A stretch of 64,000 nt of DNA from Bubalus kerabau (Eukaryota; Chordata; Mammalia; Artiodactyla; Bovidae), in assembly GCF_029407905.1 (NCBI RefSeq), contig NW_026577925.1:1178001-1242000 (forward strand). Direction: 5' to 3'. The notes under the pieces were generated by a model, which was given only the letters and a program-made list of their open reading frames with translations, was not told the origin of the DNA and ran no database searches. Position numbers and translations under genes: made by a program. Position 1 is the first letter of the stretch. Every line of letters starts with the position of its first letter. This document shows positions 12,521 to 22,700 of the stretch, piece after piece.

Positions 12521-12999
12521 AGGGTAAAGAGGTTACAAAATAAATAAAAATATTCTCTAAAATTAAAAAAAAAAATTAAAAATGGATTTCTCTGCATCAA
12601 AGAATAGACAAATATTTATTGACTGTGGAATATGATTAGAAATGTCCTGGACCTCCGTCACAAGGCTGTTAAATAGCCTATGGGGGAGGCTATAGAGGTG
12701 GATGGTGGTGAGTCTCCATTTACTGCACAGATCATATTTTCTGCCATTGAAAAAAAAAAAGGAGGGAGAAAGTGGTCTACCTCCTGAGGAAGGAGAGGGC
12801 TTACAGGACGCTGCGGCCGAGAGCCCTGGCGAGCTCCCTCCCCCTCTGCGCAAACGTTTAAAAAACTTATCCACCACTTTCTGATTTAAGGAGACCGCCA
12901 CCGCCTTCGATTGTGCCTCCCAGGACCCAGGAGTTCCCCACTTTGCCCCAAATGCCTCCCAAAGTGTTGCCTAAGACTGAGGAAGATAAAAAGTTTTTT
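12521..12999 (+). other. Unassigned proviral internal sequence
   Basis: It lies between the gag and pro remnants. It begins A/T-rich (12540-12590) and then becomes mixed, with short proline-rich open stretches. This is the place expected for capsid, nucleocapsid and the start of pro, but I recognise no motif, so it is probably deleted and decayed gag/pro sequence. Confidence 0.5.
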
Positions 13000-13680
13000 A
13001 AACAAAGGAGCTTTTAGTACACAATATTCAGAGTGTGCTCCTTGGAGAAAACTCCCTCAGGGGGGTCTCACCCAGGCTAGGAGAAAAGCGAAAAGGCAAG
13101 GAGATTTAATAACAATATTAACCCCTGATGTGCCGCTTACTCCAATCCCAACCGGAGTGGCTGGCCCCCTAAGGACATTGTAAGATTTGTCCTGGGGCGT
13201 AGCTCGCTTTCTTTTAAAAAAAAAATTAAACAAAAAAAAAAAAAAGAAAGAAAAGAAATTTCGCTGGTGCATGGTGTAGTAGATTCTGATGATATTGAGA
13301 AATTAAAGTCTTGATCTCACTGCCTATCAAAACTGTACAAATTAATAAAGGTCAAAGAGTAACACAGCTTTTACTTTTACCTTACTATCAGACAAGGAAA
13401 AACTTGACTTCTCAAGCTAAGAGCCACAAAACATTTGGATCTAGTGATCTAGCCTTTTGGGTGCAGGAAATTACAGTTCCAAGGCCTTTAAAAGATCTTT
13501 TACTTCAAGAGAATAAAACGCCAGGGCTATTAGACACAGGAACAGACGTCTCTTAACATTGCTGGGAAAGACTGGCCCAGCTCCTGGCCAACACATAATA
13601 CTGAAAATAAGTTGGTGGGAATAGAGAAAGTGGTATGTGGGGTGGAGATGCTGTACAGGTGGTACACTTAACAATACATT
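13000..13680 (+). pseudogene. pro remnant: dUTPase and aspartic protease N-terminal part
   Basis: Translation in shifting frames gives betaretroviral dUTPase landmarks: a segment ending PIPTGVAGPL (near 13140-13170), GVVDSDD (near 13275-13295), and a downstream block with INKGQRVTQLLLLP (13330-13380). The open frame at 13311-13556 then reaches LLDTGTDVS at its end, the retroviral aspartic protease active site (DTG plus the usual A/T-D-V-S context). It is followed at once by a stop. Protease-like residues continue out of frame to about 13680, where AT-rich DNA replaces pol. Frames are interrupted several times, including an A-rich run at 13215-13250. dUTPase upstream of protease supports betaretrovirus ancestry. 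Confidence 0.8.
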
Positions 13681-14200
13681 ATATATTTTTATAAATACAT
13701 AATATAAATATATTTGCCTAATTACAGTTTGCCTAATTAGGTATGGGTATAAATAAAATATAATAAAGGTATACCTAATTCTATTTATAGATCTATACTT
13801 AATTAATTTGTATATAAATTAATATGTATACTATATACACACACATATATATATACTGTATAATTAAATATATATGGCAGTAATATAATGTGTGTGTGGC
13901 TGATATTAATTGGTATGGATTGATGTGCTGTGATGATATATGTTCTATATACTGTATAATTATAAATGTGTGACATGTATTATTACAGTATATTGGTTTG
14001 TGTTGGTTGGTATTAGCTGTGTATGTGTTGTATTGCTGTAATATATATTAATTAATATATTAATTATAAAGATTAATTCAAGTATATTGATTTATATATA
14101 TTATATGTCAATAACTTTATACTTGTTGCCATATATAAATACATATATAAATGCATTTTGCATTTAGGTATATCTGTATACCTGTATACCAAAATGAGAT
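13665..14200. repeat. AT-rich low-complexity segment replacing most of pol
   Basis: About 535 bp dominated by TATA, TAATTA and TGTATA tracts with no coding frame. It occupies the place where reverse transcriptase, RNase H and the integrase core would lie (normally over 2 kb). It resembles an expanded AT microsatellite or filler at a deletion and is unlike the flanking proviral sequence. Confidence 0.7.
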
Positions 14201-14264
14201 AAGGAGGTTATACATTTATTACTTAAATTTATACAGAGACCTAAACTAAACATTAGACCTAAAT

Positions 14265-14545
14265 TAACATATCCATAGGGAAACAGCTAGACAAATAGTG
14301 AAGTTATGTTCCAATTGTAATTAATCACTTAAACGTAAACACACAGGGGCAGACTACAATGATGAGACACTAGATGCCTGAATTACAGGCTACGACTCGG
14401 CCCCTGGTCAAGTAAAAAGGCCTCCTTACGGGAGAGTGAAAAAGCCAGATGTGTTGCTAACTTGTGGGAGAGGGTATGCTTGTATATTTCTACAGAATGC
14501 AGATTCTCCGGTTTGGATCTCAGACAAATTCGTCATGTCACATTC
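14265..14545 (+). pseudogene. Integrase remnant (zinc-binding N-terminal scrap and C-terminal domain)
   Basis: Near 14275-14365 a frame reads HRETARQIVK followed by a C-x2-C-like pair, as in the HHCC zinc-binding domain of integrase. The catalytic core is absent. A second frame from about 14436 gives PDVLLTCGRGYAC and a W-I-containing segment, typical of the C-terminal DNA-binding domain of betaretroviral integrase. It runs to about 14545 and then enters GC-rich foreign sequence. The apparent start at 14436 is GTG, so this is an internal fragment with no real start. Confidence 0.75.
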
Positions 14546-14916
14546 CCCAAAGACCAGGTTTGCGGCGCGCGCACTCGCTCGCTCCCCCTCCCCCAGCCAG
14601 CTCTCGCCTCCATGCCACCAGCAGCGCCTCGCACCCTCCTCGCTGCACCCCGTGACCTAGAGCAAAGAAGTCTGTGCAGCGAGTGAGGGCCAGAGAGGAA
14701 AGCGCGCCTGCGGAGTGCCATCCAGACCAGCGTGGCCCCACTGGCAAGAGGGGACCGCCTTGAGCCCAAGCGGTGGCGGCTAGCCCTAAACCATGAACCC
14801 TGCCCCTCCGCCCGCCATAGGCGTCTTGGCCCACAGCCTGCCGCTCGCGTTCTGCCTCCTGATGCTGGGGACACTGCTCCCCCGGGCCGACGCCTACAGC
14901 TGCTCCCTGGTTCATC
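14546..14916 (+). other. TIMP2-like: Captured host sequence resembling TIMP2 exon 1 (5'UTR, signal peptide, first mature residues)
   Basis: A sharply GC- and CpG-rich island inside an AT-rich provirus. From 14817 the frame reads HSLPLAFCLLMLGTLLPRADA and then YSCS. This closely matches the bovine TIMP2 signal peptide and mature N-terminus as I remember them; I could not run a search. The preceding ~270 bp resembles a CpG-rich 5' untranslated region. TIMP2 is a secreted metalloproteinase inhibitor whose first mature cysteine chelates the active-site zinc. Here the ancestral start codon position is ATA (14817-14819) and that cysteine is Tyr (TAC). An in-frame ATG at 14793 opens a 43-codon frame that stops at 14922-14924, just past the junction. 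The breakpoint lies within the coding part of exon 1, so no splice junction is included. Confidence 0.72.
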
Positions 14917-14924
14917 TTGTTTAA
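14793..14924 (+). pseudogene. 43-codon open frame across the TIMP2-like segment
   Basis: The ATG at 14793 lies eight codons upstream of the lost TIMP2 initiator and in the same frame. It adds a proline-rich leader (MNPAPPPA) before the signal-peptide-like hydrophobic stretch. The last few codons are retroviral, followed by TAA. If translated it would be a signal-peptide-like micropeptide with no inhibitory domain. There is no evidence of expression. Confidence 0.5.
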
Positions 14925-15700
14925 ACCCTCAATATAATGTTTGCTCCTTTGTAATGCTACAACATCCACCTTATCTTATGATGTAACCACTTATTGAATT
15001 ATGGTCTTGCTGTATTACAACAACTACAGGATTTAATGCAAACACGACGGTTTGTGGGCTTACTTATCTTGGGAACAGCAGCTTTGATAAGTGCAATCAC
15101 TTCTGTTACTGTGGCAGCAATATCATTGACTCAACAAGTACATACTGCTCAATATGTTGATTCTATGTCCAAAAATGTTTCTTTAACATTGGCAACACAG
15201 AAAGCTATAGAGAGAAAATTAGAAATGAGGGTAGATGCCCTAGAGGAAGCAGTAATACATATTGGGACTGAATTGCAGGCTTTAAAGGTGAAAATGGCAT
15301 TGTCTTGTCATGCTGACTATCGGTGGATATGTGTAACACCCCTGAAAGTAAATGAGACAGATTTTGAATGGGAAAAGATTAAAAACCATATTTCAGGTAT
15401 CTGGAACAGCTCTGACATTGGTTGAGACGTAGGGAAACTTCACTATCAAATAGCAACCATGGAGCACTCCCGATTAGATTTTACTGCTGCTGGAACAGCA
15501 AATGATTTCTTCCATACTTTCCCTAACTACATCTCAGGAAAGAATATTCTGTCTAATGTCTTTAGCTATGCTGGGGTGGCTGCTTTAATTCTGCTTCTCA
15601 TAATCATTCTTCCTTGTATTGTCAGGATTCTTCAGCAGAGTATTCAGAGGTTCGCGACTGAGCTACATCTGGCTGTTTTAAGAAATAAAAAATGGGGAGA
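14917..15700 (+). pseudogene. env transmembrane subunit remnant
   Basis: A long frame from about 14994 (the first codon is TTG, so it is an internal fragment) to a TGA at 15423-15425. It contains a basic pair (RR) followed by ~25 mostly hydrophobic residues like a fusion peptide, then a heptad-like helical region and a cysteine-containing loop. After the TGA the same frame stays open through 15459-15734, with a second hydrophobic stretch (about 15570-15625) like a membrane anchor and a short cytoplasmic tail that runs through the polypurine tract into the 3' LTR. The surface subunit is absent, its place being taken by the TIMP2-like segment. A single in-frame stop separates the two halves; the lost upstream part makes it non-functional regardless. 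Confidence 0.85.
15680..15700 (+). promoter_or_regulatory. Polypurine tract
   Basis: AAGAAATAAAAAATGGGGAGA directly abuts the TGCCGG start of the 3' LTR. It is the plus-strand primer site of reverse transcription and fixes the LTR boundary. Confidence 0.85.
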
Positions 15701-16996
15701 TGCCGGGAGCCGGCGAGAGACATTCCACTCGTGACAAAGGTCATGAGGAAGGAGGCTGGGCATACACAAAGGCGGGATCGAGCCTCGGGAGTCCTCCCGG
15801 ATATTCTTGAGCATCTACCCCCCAAAACCAGAGTCTGCCTACTTTATTGCTTTCTGCTCTCACCTCTGACTTTCCTGGGGGCTGTCCCCCACCACCATCT
15901 CCCTCTTTCTGTCAAAGAGCTAACTTACAGCTCCAATTAATAAAGTTCCTGGGCAATTAGGAGTGTTTAAATCCAAACACGTCAGATGGCTCTCTAACTC
16001 GCCTGACAAGTTTACCCGGTCTCCTACAGCAAGGCATACAATTGTTTACAGTCTCCGAGCCTCGAGAGGCACGGGAAGCTTAAGATATTCAAATAGCTTA
16101 GAGCCTCTCAGAGAGTTAGAAACTGTCAGAATAAAACTAGTAAAAGATTTCATTGATGAACCAATGCTTGTTGCCAAGTTTCCACATCCCCTGAATTGTA
16201 TCCTTGAATGTGTATTAATTAATATAGTTGGTATGTAGAAGAAATAAGTAGTGGCCTTGGTGTTACTAACTTTAGACCCTTAAGGTAATAAATTCTTTCC
16301 TTTGTTGTAAACCCATTACACATCCGCCCTATAGGAATGCAATTTTATCTTCGAAAGATGGGGCCAAACCTTAAAATAATTACTCTTAGAGAAAATAAGT
16401 CTTACGGTTGATAAGTCTTTGTCAAGAGTCATAAAATGTTAATAGGCCTTCTGGCTAGAAGATGATGTAAATCACCTAAACCATTTGTATATGATACATT
16501 TGCAGGAAAGAAACCCTGGTTTTTGATAAGGATCAAAGGCTGCTGACTTTGCATCCCCATTATCCTCTATGTGTAACTTAGGGTAAAAAAAAACCCCTGT
16601 TGAAAATAAAGCTACGGGCCTTGATTGCCAATGCTTAGTCTCCTAATGTCATTCTTCCCCTCAATTTTCAGATGAGTGTCCATCTGGAGCGCGGATATCT
16701 TCTGCGACCATTTATTTGCCTGGGCTTCGATGACCACTTGAGAAGGTGTCTAAGATGGGGCACTTTTCGCTATTCGAGAGGGAGCCTGCGGCCTCCGTGG
16801 TCAGAGCTAACCTGGTGTCACGGGTTATACTGATTTTCCGCATAAACCAAGCTACTCAGCTTCTTTTCTCCACTAAATTTTCCTACTGAGCTATCCTCAT
16901 TCTATTACTCTTTATATCTTCGATAAATAAATCAATAGGTCGCCTACTCTGTCTCCCCTTCGAAAACCCTGGACCAGCCGAGGCTGGACCTTGTCA
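15701..16996 (+). repeat. 3' LTR
   Basis: About 1296 bp from TGCCGGGAGC to CTTGTCA, paralleling the 5' LTR. Small differences are scattered throughout and include a poly-A expansion near 16585. The polyadenylation signal is at 16605-16610. It is followed directly by GAAGAG and satellite I. Confidence 0.93.
16605..16610 (+). promoter_or_regulatory. Polyadenylation signal in 3' LTR
   Basis: AATAAA in the context gttgaaaataaagctacgg, the counterpart of 11018-11023. Confidence 0.6.
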
Positions 16997-19406
16997 GAAG
17001 AGGGCCTCATCTCGATTTGAAGCAGGAACCTCAGGGTTGCTCTCCATTTCTGACTCTGAACACAGAGTCCCTACAGAGTTAGGACAGGAGAGTCAGGCAT
17101 CGTCTTGTGTGGAGGAATGGAACTCCACTGGACTCTCGAGTTGTTCACCGGATAACAGGCCACTTGTCGAGCTGTGTGTGGAACCTGCGGTTTTATCCGG
17201 ACGATGCATGGGGGTGTCAGTTCCCCTTTGTTTTTTGCCTTCATACACAGGGTTGCCTTCGAAGAGATATCCAGCCTTCAGGTTCTTATCAAGAGCAGAC
17301 CAGGAAATCAGGGTCTTTCGGCATGTGGCACCACCCACAAGCCTACGTCTCGAATTTCTTCTTGAGACGGACCTCAACCTGAGGTGCACCAGGAAAGTCG
17401 GTAACCCTTTCAGACAAAGCAAGTGAATCGACCCTCTTGTCCCGATCAGGAGGGGAGAAGGGCTCAGATGAAGTGGTGCCGGGAACCTCGATGTTCCCCT
17501 CGAGTAAAACTGGGATATCGGGGAACTTTTGGGGTCGCATCAAAGGTGCTAAGTACCGTTTCAAACTTCAAGACGGAACGTGAGACTTCTCTTGAGACGC
17601 TGTAGCTGGCAAGGGCCTCATCTTGTGGTGACGGGTTAACCACGTCGTTTTTCTCGAGTTGTGGCGGGATTCTCGAGTTAGGTCAGGAAATTCAGGCTTC
17701 CTCTTGTGTTGGCCCAGGGAAGTCCAGTCTTCCATTCGAGTTGCGAGGGAGAACTAGGGATTGCGCTTGAGTCACTGCAGGGCAAAAGAGACCTTATCTA
17801 GGCTTGTGTCCAGGACATAATGTTCGTCTCCAGGGGGGACAGGGATCTCGGGGTTGCTTTCCTGATGCACCCGGGGAGTCAGTCCTTGTCTCGAGGGGAA
17901 GCAAAGGACTCGGCTCTCCTCTCGAGTTGCGACGGGTATCTCTTGGAGCCCACTGAGTGGCCTAAAGGGAGTGAAGCCTCCTGTGGAGTTTGGAGAGAGG
18001 ACTCGGGATTGCTCTCCAGGCGATGCAGGAAAAGAAGGCCATCATCTCGCGATGAAGGGGGCATCTCGTGGGTTTTCTCGAGCTGCATCGCCAGTGTGGG
18101 GTTTCTCATGAGGTACTACGGGGAGCTCAAGGAGCCTCTCATGTGGTGCTTGGGAACTCAGGTCTCCATGCGCATTGCGAGGGGGAGCGCGTCATTGCTC
18201 TAGAGTCATGTAGGTGTATCGGGCCTCAAGAACCGTTAAAGAAGGACTTTCAAGGTGTTTCTTGGGTCACGGTAGTAAACCCTGGGTTCCCTCGACTAGT
18301 GCCGGTGGCCTCAGGGAGCTTCTCAGTGTGCCTCTGAGAAGTCAGGGATACCCTGGAGTTGGGAGGGCCCTCTCGGGACTCCACTGGGTTTGGTGCAATA
18401 GAAGAGGGCCTCATCTCGAGTGAAGGCAGGAACCTCAGGGTTCGTCTCCATCTCTGACTCTGATCGCAGGGTCCCTGCAGAATTGGGACAGGAGAGTCAT
18501 GCCTCGTCTTGTAAGGAGGAATGGAACTACGCTTGCCTCTCGAGTTATTCACGCGGTGACAGGCAACTTGTCGAACTGTGTTTGGAATCTGCGGGTTTTT
18601 CCAGACGATGCACGAGGGTGTCAGTGCCCCTTCGTGTTGTGCCTTCTTCCACAAGGTTGCCTTTGAAGAGGTGTCCGGGCATCGGGTTCTTATCAAGGGC
18701 GGACTGGGGAATCGGGGTCTTTCAGCATGTGTTACCACCCATGAAGCTACGTCTCAAATATTCTCATTAGACCGGCCTCATCCTGAGGTGCGCCGGGAAG
18801 GTTGGGAACCCCTTCCAGACAAAGCACGGGAGTCGACCCTCCAGTCGCAATCAGGAGGGGAGAAGTGACTCAGATGAAGTCGTACCGGGAACCTCGGTGT
18901 TCCCCTCGAGAGAGACCAGGGTGTCGGGGAACTTTTGGAATCGCATCAAGGGTGCCGAGTTTTCACACTTGAAGTGTGAAAACACTTCAAGAAGAAACGT
19001 GGGACTTCTCTTTAGATGCTGTAGCGGGCAAGGGCCTCATCTTGCGATGACGGGGTAACCATGTGGTTTTTCTCGAGTTTCGGCGGGATTCTCGAGTTAC
19101 GATGGGGAATTCAGGCTTCCTCTTGTGTTGGCCCAGGGAAGTCCAATCTTCCATTCGAGTTGTGAGAGAGAGCTAGGGATTGCTCTCGAGTCACTTCAGG
19201 GCAAAAGAGACCTCATCTAAGCTTGTGTCCGGGACCTAATGTTCCTCTCCAGGGGCGACAGAGATCTCGGGGTTGCATTTTAGACGCACCCGAGGAGTCA
19301 GTCCTCATCTCGAGAGGAAGGAAAGGACTCTGCTCTGCTCTCGAGTCCCGACGGGTATTTCTTGGAGACCACTGAGTGGCCTAAAGGGAGTCAAGCCTCC
19401 TGTGGA
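16997..19406. repeat. Satellite I array, block 2
   Basis: It resumes in phase after the provirus (gaagagggcctcatctcg). The unit anchor is at 18330. The unit is then interrupted at 19406 by the poly-T end of a minus-strand LINE-1. With the LINE removed, the next anchor (27914) lies about 1420 bp on. The excess over 1402 is explained by a local ~15 bp palindromic insertion at about 18960. Confidence 0.95.
18960..18982. repeat. Perfect 9-bp inverted repeat private to one satellite unit
   Basis: TTTTCACAC (18960-18968) and GTGTGAAAA (18974-18982) flank a 5-base loop. Other units read aagtaccgtttcgcacttcaag here. The extra bases look like a local inverted copy of the cacttcaag motif. Confidence 0.85.
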
Positions 19407-19769
19407 TTTTTTTTTTAATTTTATTTTATTTTTAAACTTTACATAATTGTATTAGTTTTTCCAAATATCAAAATGAATCCGCCTCAGGTATGCATGTGCT
19501 CCCCATCCTGAACCCTCCTCCCTCCTCCCCTCCATAGCATCCCTCTGGGTCGTCCCAGTGCACTAGCCCCAAGCATCCAGTATCATGCATCAAACCTGGA
19601 CTGGCAACTCTTTTCATACATGATATTTTACATGTTTCAATGCCATTCTCCCAAATCTTCCCACCTTCTCCCTCTCCCACAGAGTCCATAAGACTCTTCT
19701 GTACCTCAGTGTCTCTTTTGCTGTCTCGTACTCAGGGTTATTGTTACCGTCTTTCAAAATTCCATATAT

Positions 19770-22700
19770 ATGTGTTAGTATACTGTATTGGTGTTTTTCT
19801 TTCTGGCTTACTTCACTCTGTATAATAGGCTCCAGTTTCATCCACCTCATTAGAATTGATTCATTCTATTCATTTTAATGGCGGAGTAATACTCCATTGT
19901 GTATATGTACCACAGCTTTCTTATCCATTCATCTCCTGATGGACATCTAGGTTGCTTCCATGTCCTGGCTATTAGAAACAGTGCTGCGATGAACATTTGG
20001 GTACACGTGTCTCTTTCCCTTCTGGTTTCCTCAGTGTGTATGCCCAGCAGTGGGATTGCTGGATCATAAGGCAGTTCTATTTCCAGTTTTTTAAGGAATC
20101 TCCACACTGTTCTCCATAATGGCTGTACTAGTTTGCATTCCCACCAACAGTGTAAGAGGGTTCCCTTTTCTCCACACCCTCTCCAGCATTTATTATTTGT
20201 AGACTTTTGGATTGCAGCCATTCTGACTGGCGTGAAATGGTACCTCATAGTGGTTTTGATTTGCATTTCTATGATAATGAGTGATTTTGAGCATCTTTTC
20301 ATGTGTTTGTTAGCCATCTGTATGTCTTCTTTGGAGAAATGTCTATTTAGTTCTTTGGCCCATTTTTTGATTGGGTCATTTATTTTTCTGGAGTTGAGCT
20401 GTAGGAGTTGCTTGTATATTTCTGAGATTAGTTGTTTGTCAGTTGCTTCATTTCCTATTATTTTCTCCCATTCCGAAGGCTGTCTTTTCACCTTGCTAAT
20501 AGTTTGCTTTGATGTGCAGAAGCTTTTAAGGTTAATTAGGTCCCATTTGTTTATTTTTGTTTTTATTTCCAATATTCTGGGAGGTGGGTCATAGAGGATC
20601 CTGCTGTGATGTATTTCAGAGAGTGTTTTGCCTATGTTCTCCTCTAGGAGTTTTATAGTTTCTGGTCTTACGTTTAGATCTTTAATCCATTTTGAGTTTA
20701 TTTTTGTGTATTGTGTTAGAAAGTGTTCAAGTTTCATTCTTTTACAAGTGGTTGACCAGATTTCCCAGCACCGCTTGTTAAAGAGATTGTCTTTAATCCA
20801 TTGTATATTTTTGCCTCCTTTGTCAAAGATAAGGTGTCCATATATGTGTGGATTTATCTCTGGGCTTTCTATTTTGTTCCACTAATCTATATTTCTGTCT
20901 TTGTGCCAGTACCATACTGTCTTGATAACTGTGGCTTTGTAGTGGAGCCTGAAATCAGGTAGGTTGATTCCTCCAGTTCCATTCTTCTTTCTCAAGTTTG
21001 CTTTGGCTATTAGAGGTTTTTTGTATTTCCATACAAATTGTGAAATTATTTGTTCTAGCTCTGTGAAGAATACTTTTGGTAGCTTGATAGGGATTGCATT
21101 GAATCTATAAATTGCCTTGGGTCGTATACTAATTTTCACTATATTGATTCTTCCAATCCATGAACATGGTATATTTCTCCATCTATTAGTGTCCTCTTTG
21201 ATTTCTTTCACCAGTGTTTTATAGTTTTCTATGTATAGGTCTTTAGTTTCTTTAGGTAGGTATATTCCTAAGTATTTTATTCTTTCCATTTCAATGGTGA
21301 ATGAAATTGTTTCCTTAATTTCACTTTCTGTTTTCTCATTATTAGTGTATAGGAATTCAAGGGATTTCTGTGTGTTGATTTTATATCCTGCAACTTTACT
21401 ATAGTCATTGACTAGTTCTAGTAATTTTCTGGTGGAGTCTTTAGGGTTTTCTATGTAGAGGATCATGTCATCTGCAAACAGTGAGAGTTTTACTTCTTCT
21501 TTTCCAATTTGGATTCCTTTTGTTTCTTTTTCTGCTCTGATTGCTGTGGCCAAAACTTCCAAAGCTATGTTGAATAGTAATGGTGAAAGTGGGCACCCTT
21601 GTCTTGTTCCTGACTTTAGAGGAAATGCTTCCAATTTTTCACCATTGAGGATAATGTTTGCTGTGGGTTTGTCATATATAGCTTTTATTATGTTGAGGTA
21701 TGTTCCTTCTATTCCTGCTTTCTGGAGAGTTTTTATCATAAATGGATGTTGAATTTTGTCAAAGGCTTTCTCTGCATCTATTGAGAAAATCATATGGTTT
21801 TTATTTTTCAATTTGTTAAGGTGGTGTATTACATTGATTGATTTGTGGATATTGAAGAATCCTTGCATCCCTGGGATAAAGCCCACTTGGTCATGGTGTA
21901 TGATCTTTTTAATGTGTTGTTGGATTCTGATTGCTAGAATTTTGTTAAGGATTTTTGCATCTATGTTCATCAGTGATATTGGCCTGTAGTTTTCTTTTTT
22001 TGTGGGATCTTTGGCAGGTTTTGGTATTAGGCTGATGGTGGCCTCATAGAATGAGTTTGGAAGTTTACCTTCCTCTGCAATTTTCTGGAAGAGTTTGAGC
22101 AGGATAGGTGTTAGCTCTTCTCTCAATTTTTGGTAGAATTCAGCTGTGAAGCCGTCTGGACCTGGGCTTTTGTTGGCTGGAAGATTTTTGGTTACAGTTT
22201 CTATTTCCGTGCTTGTGATGGGTCTGTTAAGATTTTCTATTTCTTCCCTGGTCCAGTTTTGGAAAGTTGTACTTTTCTAAGAATTTGTCCATTTCTTCCA
22301 CGTTGTCCATTTTATTGGCATATAATTGTTGATAGTAGTCTCTTATGATCCTTTGTATTTCTGTGTTTTCTGTTGTGATCTCTCCATTTTCATTTCTAAT
22401 TTTATTGATTTGATTTTTCTCCCTTTGTTTCTTGATGAGTCTGGCTAATGGTTTGTCAATTTTATTTATCGTTTCAAAGAACCAGCTTTTGGTTTTGTTG
22501 ATTTTTGCTATGGTCTCTTTTGTTTCTTTTGCATTTATTTCTGCTCTAATTTTTAAGATTTCTTTCCTTCTACTAACCCTGGGGTTCTTCATTTCTTCCT
22601 TTTCTAGTTGCTTTAGGTGTAGAGTTAGTTTATTTATTTGACTTTTTTCTTGTTTCTTGAGGTGTGCCTGTATTGCTATGAACTTTCCCCTTAGGACTGC

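Larger units (their letters stand above)
10116..16996 (+). mobile_element. Class II (betaretrovirus-like) endogenous provirus, defective, with captured host sequence
   Basis: A 6881 bp provirus in plus orientation. The order is 5' LTR, lysine-tRNA-type primer site, gag remnant, dUTPase/protease remnant, AT-rich filler, integrase remnant, TIMP2-like host sequence, env transmembrane remnant, polypurine tract and 3' LTR. A dUTPase in the protease frame is a betaretroviral trait. Capsid and nucleocapsid, reverse transcriptase, RNase H, the integrase core and env surface sequences are missing or unrecognisable, and each remaining coding part carries stops or frameshifts, so the element cannot encode its own proteins. 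It lies inside a satellite I unit with a near-perfect 6 bp duplication. Removing it leaves a 1404 bp anchor spacing (10039 to 18330). Confidence 0.93.

Noticed and set aside
20133..20594. Plus-strand open frames within the L1 (e.g. 20133-20594, 21465-21989)
   Set aside because: They are antisense shadows of ORF2.
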